Source: Flavobacterium sp. AED (GTDB lineage: Bacteria > Bacteroidota > Bacteroidia > Flavobacteriales > Flavobacteriaceae). From it: a DNA stretch of 64,000 nt. The DNA lies in NCBI RefSeq assembly GCF_000812945.1, contig NZ_JSYM01000001.1, positions 806,001-870,000 on the forward strand, in the 5' to 3' direction. The notes beneath the pieces were generated by a model. That model saw only the letters and a list, made by a program, of their open reading frames with translations, ran no database searches and had not been told where the DNA came from. Below, piece by piece: positions 61,859 through 64,000 of the stretch; within the stretch, counting starts at the first letter, position 1, and each line of letters starts with the position of its first letter. Position numbers and translations under genes: made by a program.

Positions 61859-62404
61859 TTATCTTTCCTCGTACAGTTGCAACAATTGCGTCACCGTATT
61901 CCAGTTTCGGATAGTTGCCGTAACATTTAGTTTTTTCTCGATGTATTTTTGATCAAATCTGGTTTTTCCGGCTCCAACAGCGTATTTAATAAATATTCTG
62001 CTACCATCAATACTAGCTTCATCCGGCTTGAATTGACTAATTTTCAAATCATTGATACTAGTGCTTTGCAAAGCTGTAGAAATAAACGCCACGTATAATT
62101 TTTTAATATCGATATCCTTTTCCTTCAAAAAAGGATTATTCTTGAAACACGCTTCCAAATCTTCTTTGGCAATTACCACAATAGGCACTTCATGTCCAAA
62201 AACCTTGAAAATTTCCTGCTTGATTAGAAAACCAACTTTAGCAGGGCTTTCTTCTTCTGTATCCACAAAAACATTTCCCGATTGTATATACGTTTGCACA
62301 TTTTGAAAACCAATGGCTTCCAAAGTCGTTTTTAGCGCCTCCATTTTTATCATGTTGTGACCAGAAACGTTTATACCACGTAGCAATGCGAGATGAGTTG
62401 TCAT
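61859..62404 (-). CDS. DUF1697 family protein
   Basis: The 181-residue protein starts with THLALLRGINVSGHNMIKME, the highly conserved DUF1697 N-terminus. It continues with FQNVQTYIQSGNVFVDTEEE and ends with IRNWNTVTQLLQLYEER, the conserved C-terminus. The family has no established function, although its structure is known from structural genomics. There is no signal peptide. It is a single gene between the lipocalin-like and DUF2059 genes on the same strand. Confidence 0.9.
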   Translation of the reverse strand: MTTHLALLRGINVSGHNMIKMEALKTTLEAIGFQNVQTYIQSGNVFVDTEEESPAKVGFLIKQEIFKVFGHEVPIVVIAKEDLEACFKNNPFLKEKDIDIKKLYVAFISTALQSTSINDLKISQFKPDEASIDGSRIFIKYAVGAGKTRFDQKYIEKKLNVTATIRNWNTVTQLLQLYEER

Positions 62405-62557
62405 TATTTAAGCTTTTTATTTTGCGAAGATATTGTGTTTGGAGGGAATTTAAAACTTTAGTTTAGTATCTCATTATTTTATTATAAACTATTAATTTTA
62501 AATAAAGAAATCTTAGAACATTGATAAACACTTAGAGCGAGGATTAGACGACTGTGA

Positions 62558-63001
62558 TTATTCTTTTGGCGCAAATCCTTTTTCCTTTAAATCACTAAAA
62601 ACTTTTTCTCCAATCTCTTTTCCCCAAGTTTGTCCAACTTGCATTGATTCTTTTACAACTAACGGCATTGTAGATATTACTTTCTTTCCTAAAGAGGACT
62701 GATAAAATTCCGTTAGTTGTTTTATTTCCGATTCAGTATAATATTTGTCATAAATTGGAATAATCAAATTTATTAGAGTGTCAGAATTCATTTCTTTTAA
62801 AAAATCATCCCAAAATTCAACGGGTACATTAGGATAACTTTTTTTAAAGCTATTAATCATATTTTGTCCAACTTGGACTCCTAATTTTCCAGAGCCAGTT
62901 AATTCAAGAAGGTTTTTAATATTATCTGTTTTTGATGAAGATTGTGAAAATCCGCTTGTGAGAAGCCCACATAAAAATAGTGTAATTGAAAATCGTTTCA
63001 T
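62558..63001 (-). CDS. Exported DUF2059 protein
   Basis: This 147-residue protein has a signal peptide ending in LTSGFSQ. DNIKNLLELTGSGKLGVQVGQNM and the helical segment PVEFWDDFLKEMNSDTLINLIIPIYDKYYTESEIKQLTEFY then show the DUF2059 pattern, and SLGKKVISTMPLVVKESMQVGQ ends the domain. It is probably a periplasmic helical protein of unknown function. It is divergent from recG. Confidence 0.88.
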   Translation of the reverse strand: MKRFSITLFLCGLLTSGFSQSSSKTDNIKNLLELTGSGKLGVQVGQNMINSFKKSYPNVPVEFWDDFLKEMNSDTLINLIIPIYDKYYTESEIKQLTEFYQSSLGKKVISTMPLVVKESMQVGQTWGKEIGEKVFSDLKEKGFAPKE

Positions 63002-63156
63002 TTAATTATTATATTTATAATTAGGATCAGTAATATGTTTAAATAAAAACATATCAAATGAATAATATAATTCATTTCTCAAATATACAAATTTTCCTAC
63101 TCCAATTCTAAACAATCCCATTTCCAAATTTCCAAACAAAAAACTATCTTCGCAGT

Positions 63157-64000
63157 ATGCAGCAAAACCTCCTACTCACACCTATCGAATACCTCAAAGG
63201 CGTTGGTCCCAATCGGGGTGAATTGTTGCGTAAGGAATTGGGAATTCATAAGTATGTGGATTTGGTTAATTTTTTTCCAAACAGATACATAGATAGAACA
63301 CGGTATTATAAGATTAACGAACTGCAAAACAATATTGCCGAAGTTCAGATTATCGGTAAAATCATCAACATCAAAACCGTTGAATTTGGCAGAAACCAAA
63401 AACGATTGGTGGCGACTTTTGTAGATGATACGGGTCAAATGGAACTTGTTTGGTTTCAAGGGCACAAATGGATTCGAGAGAGTTTAAAGCTCAATGAAAT
63501 ATGTGTGATTTTTGGGAAATGCACTTCTTTTGGGAACGCTTTCAACATGGCGCATCCGGAAATTGAGTTGATGAGCGAACACGAACAAAGCCTACGTTCG
63601 GCTATGCAACCCGTTTATCCTTCTACAGAAACTTTGACAAATCGCGGGATTTCAAATCGGGTGATTAATAAACTGATGCAACAATTGTTTTTGGAAACGC
63701 AGGCTTTATTTACGGAAACCTTACCGGATTATTTGATTAATGAATTGAAACTTATTCCTAAAAAAGCGGCTTTATTCAACATTCATTTTCCAAAAAGCGC
63801 AGACGTTTTGGCTAAAGCCAAATTCCGATTAATTTTCGAAGAATTGTTCTTTATTCAACTGCAATTAATCACGAAAAATCTCATCAGGAAACATAAAATA
63901 AAAGGACATCCGTTTACCACAGTGGGCGAATATTTCAATGATTTTTATCAGCATCATTTGCCTTTTCAATTGACTAATGCCCAAAAAAGAGTCATCAAAG
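63157..64000 (+). CDS. recG: ATP-dependent DNA helicase RecG, partial
   Basis: RecG remodels stalled replication forks and branch-migrates Holliday junctions. The frame starts with ATG at 63157 and runs off the right edge, so only about 281 residues are present. The N-terminal wedge domain is visible: LLLTPIEYLKGVGPNRGELL, DLVNFFPNRYIDRTRYYKI, the OB-fold AEVQIIGKIINIKTVEFG and LVWFQGHKWIRESL, followed by MSEHEQSLRSAMQPVYPSTE. The last residues, LPFQLTNAQKRVIK, are the Q-motif-like start of the helicase domain. Identity is certain; the missing part is due to the window edge. Confidence 0.95.
   Translation, partial: MQQNLLLTPIEYLKGVGPNRGELLRKELGIHKYVDLVNFFPNRYIDRTRYYKINELQNNIAEVQIIGKIINIKTVEFGRNQKRLVATFVDDTGQMELVWFQGHKWIRESLKLNEICVIFGKCTSFGNAFNMAHPEIELMSEHEQSLRSAMQPVYPSTETLTNRGISNRVINKLMQQLFLETQALFTETLPDYLINELKLIPKKAALFNIHFPKSADVLAKAKFRLIFEELFFIQLQLITKNLIRKHKIKGHPFTTVGEYFNDFYQHHLPFQLTNAQKRVIK

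Noticed and set aside
1..64000. Prophage, integrative element or genomic island
   Set aside because: No integrase, transposase, phage structural gene, tRNA-flanked repeat or marked base-composition shift was seen. The content is housekeeping and envelope genes.

Overview
The window reads as chromosomal core sequence of a Flavobacterium-like member of the Bacteroidota. The supporting signs are low GC, TAnnTTTG -7 promoter boxes with an occasional TTG near -33, A-rich ribosome-binding regions, a type IX secretion sorting domain, a PorX regulator, the fused LpxC/FabZ enzyme, and a small membrane protein of the CAL67264 family. I see no prophage, insertion sequence, CRISPR array, tRNA or rRNA. 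This is inference from sequence reading alone.

Layout. 1-4270: start of the histidine operon (hisG-hisD-hisC-hisB, leftward, cut by the left edge), preceded by a leader peptide with four consecutive His codons and a terminator/antiterminator pair. 4309-13630: a leftward metal-homeostasis locus made of a response regulator, a histidine kinase, an RND pump fused to a TolC-like domain, its adaptor, a ferritin-like/VIT1 transporter and a small membrane protein. 13832-22657: an LtaS-like sulfatase-fold membrane enzyme, an S1/P1-type zinc enzyme, a YoaK-like protein, a LysR/YeiH pair, a VWA-like membrane protein and fabG. 22919-26375: a secreted leucine-rich-repeat protein, a GIY-YIG-like small protein and a candidate small RNA or leader. 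26396-33983: the envelope block (HD hydrolase, lpxD, lpxC/fabZ, lpxA, efp, a second lpxD-like gene, an NTF2-like gene, sucD), all leftward. 34134-37321: a DUF1080 protein, a chromate transporter with a haem-motif lipoprotein, and small proteins. 37801-42023: porX, tsaE, GNAT, alanine dehydrogenase and DUF4258, all rightward. 42378-52402: ung, mutS2, a DCC protein, ettA, holA, an HsdR-N domain protein, a glycosyltransferase, an OmpA lipoprotein and the t6A synthase. 52484-64000: a UvrD/PcrA helicase, a TSUP permease, an M1 peptidase, a Dph6-like ATPase, aminopeptidase P, small conserved proteins and the start of recG.

The regulatory DNA is the most rewarding part. The his leader has a full set of attenuation elements, including an 8-bp antiterminator pairing inside the last leader codons. 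TTAAG half-sites phased by 11 bp lie upstream of both the two-component genes and the RND pump, as expected of an OmpR-family operator. Three degenerate copies of a structured intergenic repeat, a REP-like inverted pair, a perfect 31-bp palindrome and an 8-bp tandem repeat abutting a start codon also occur.
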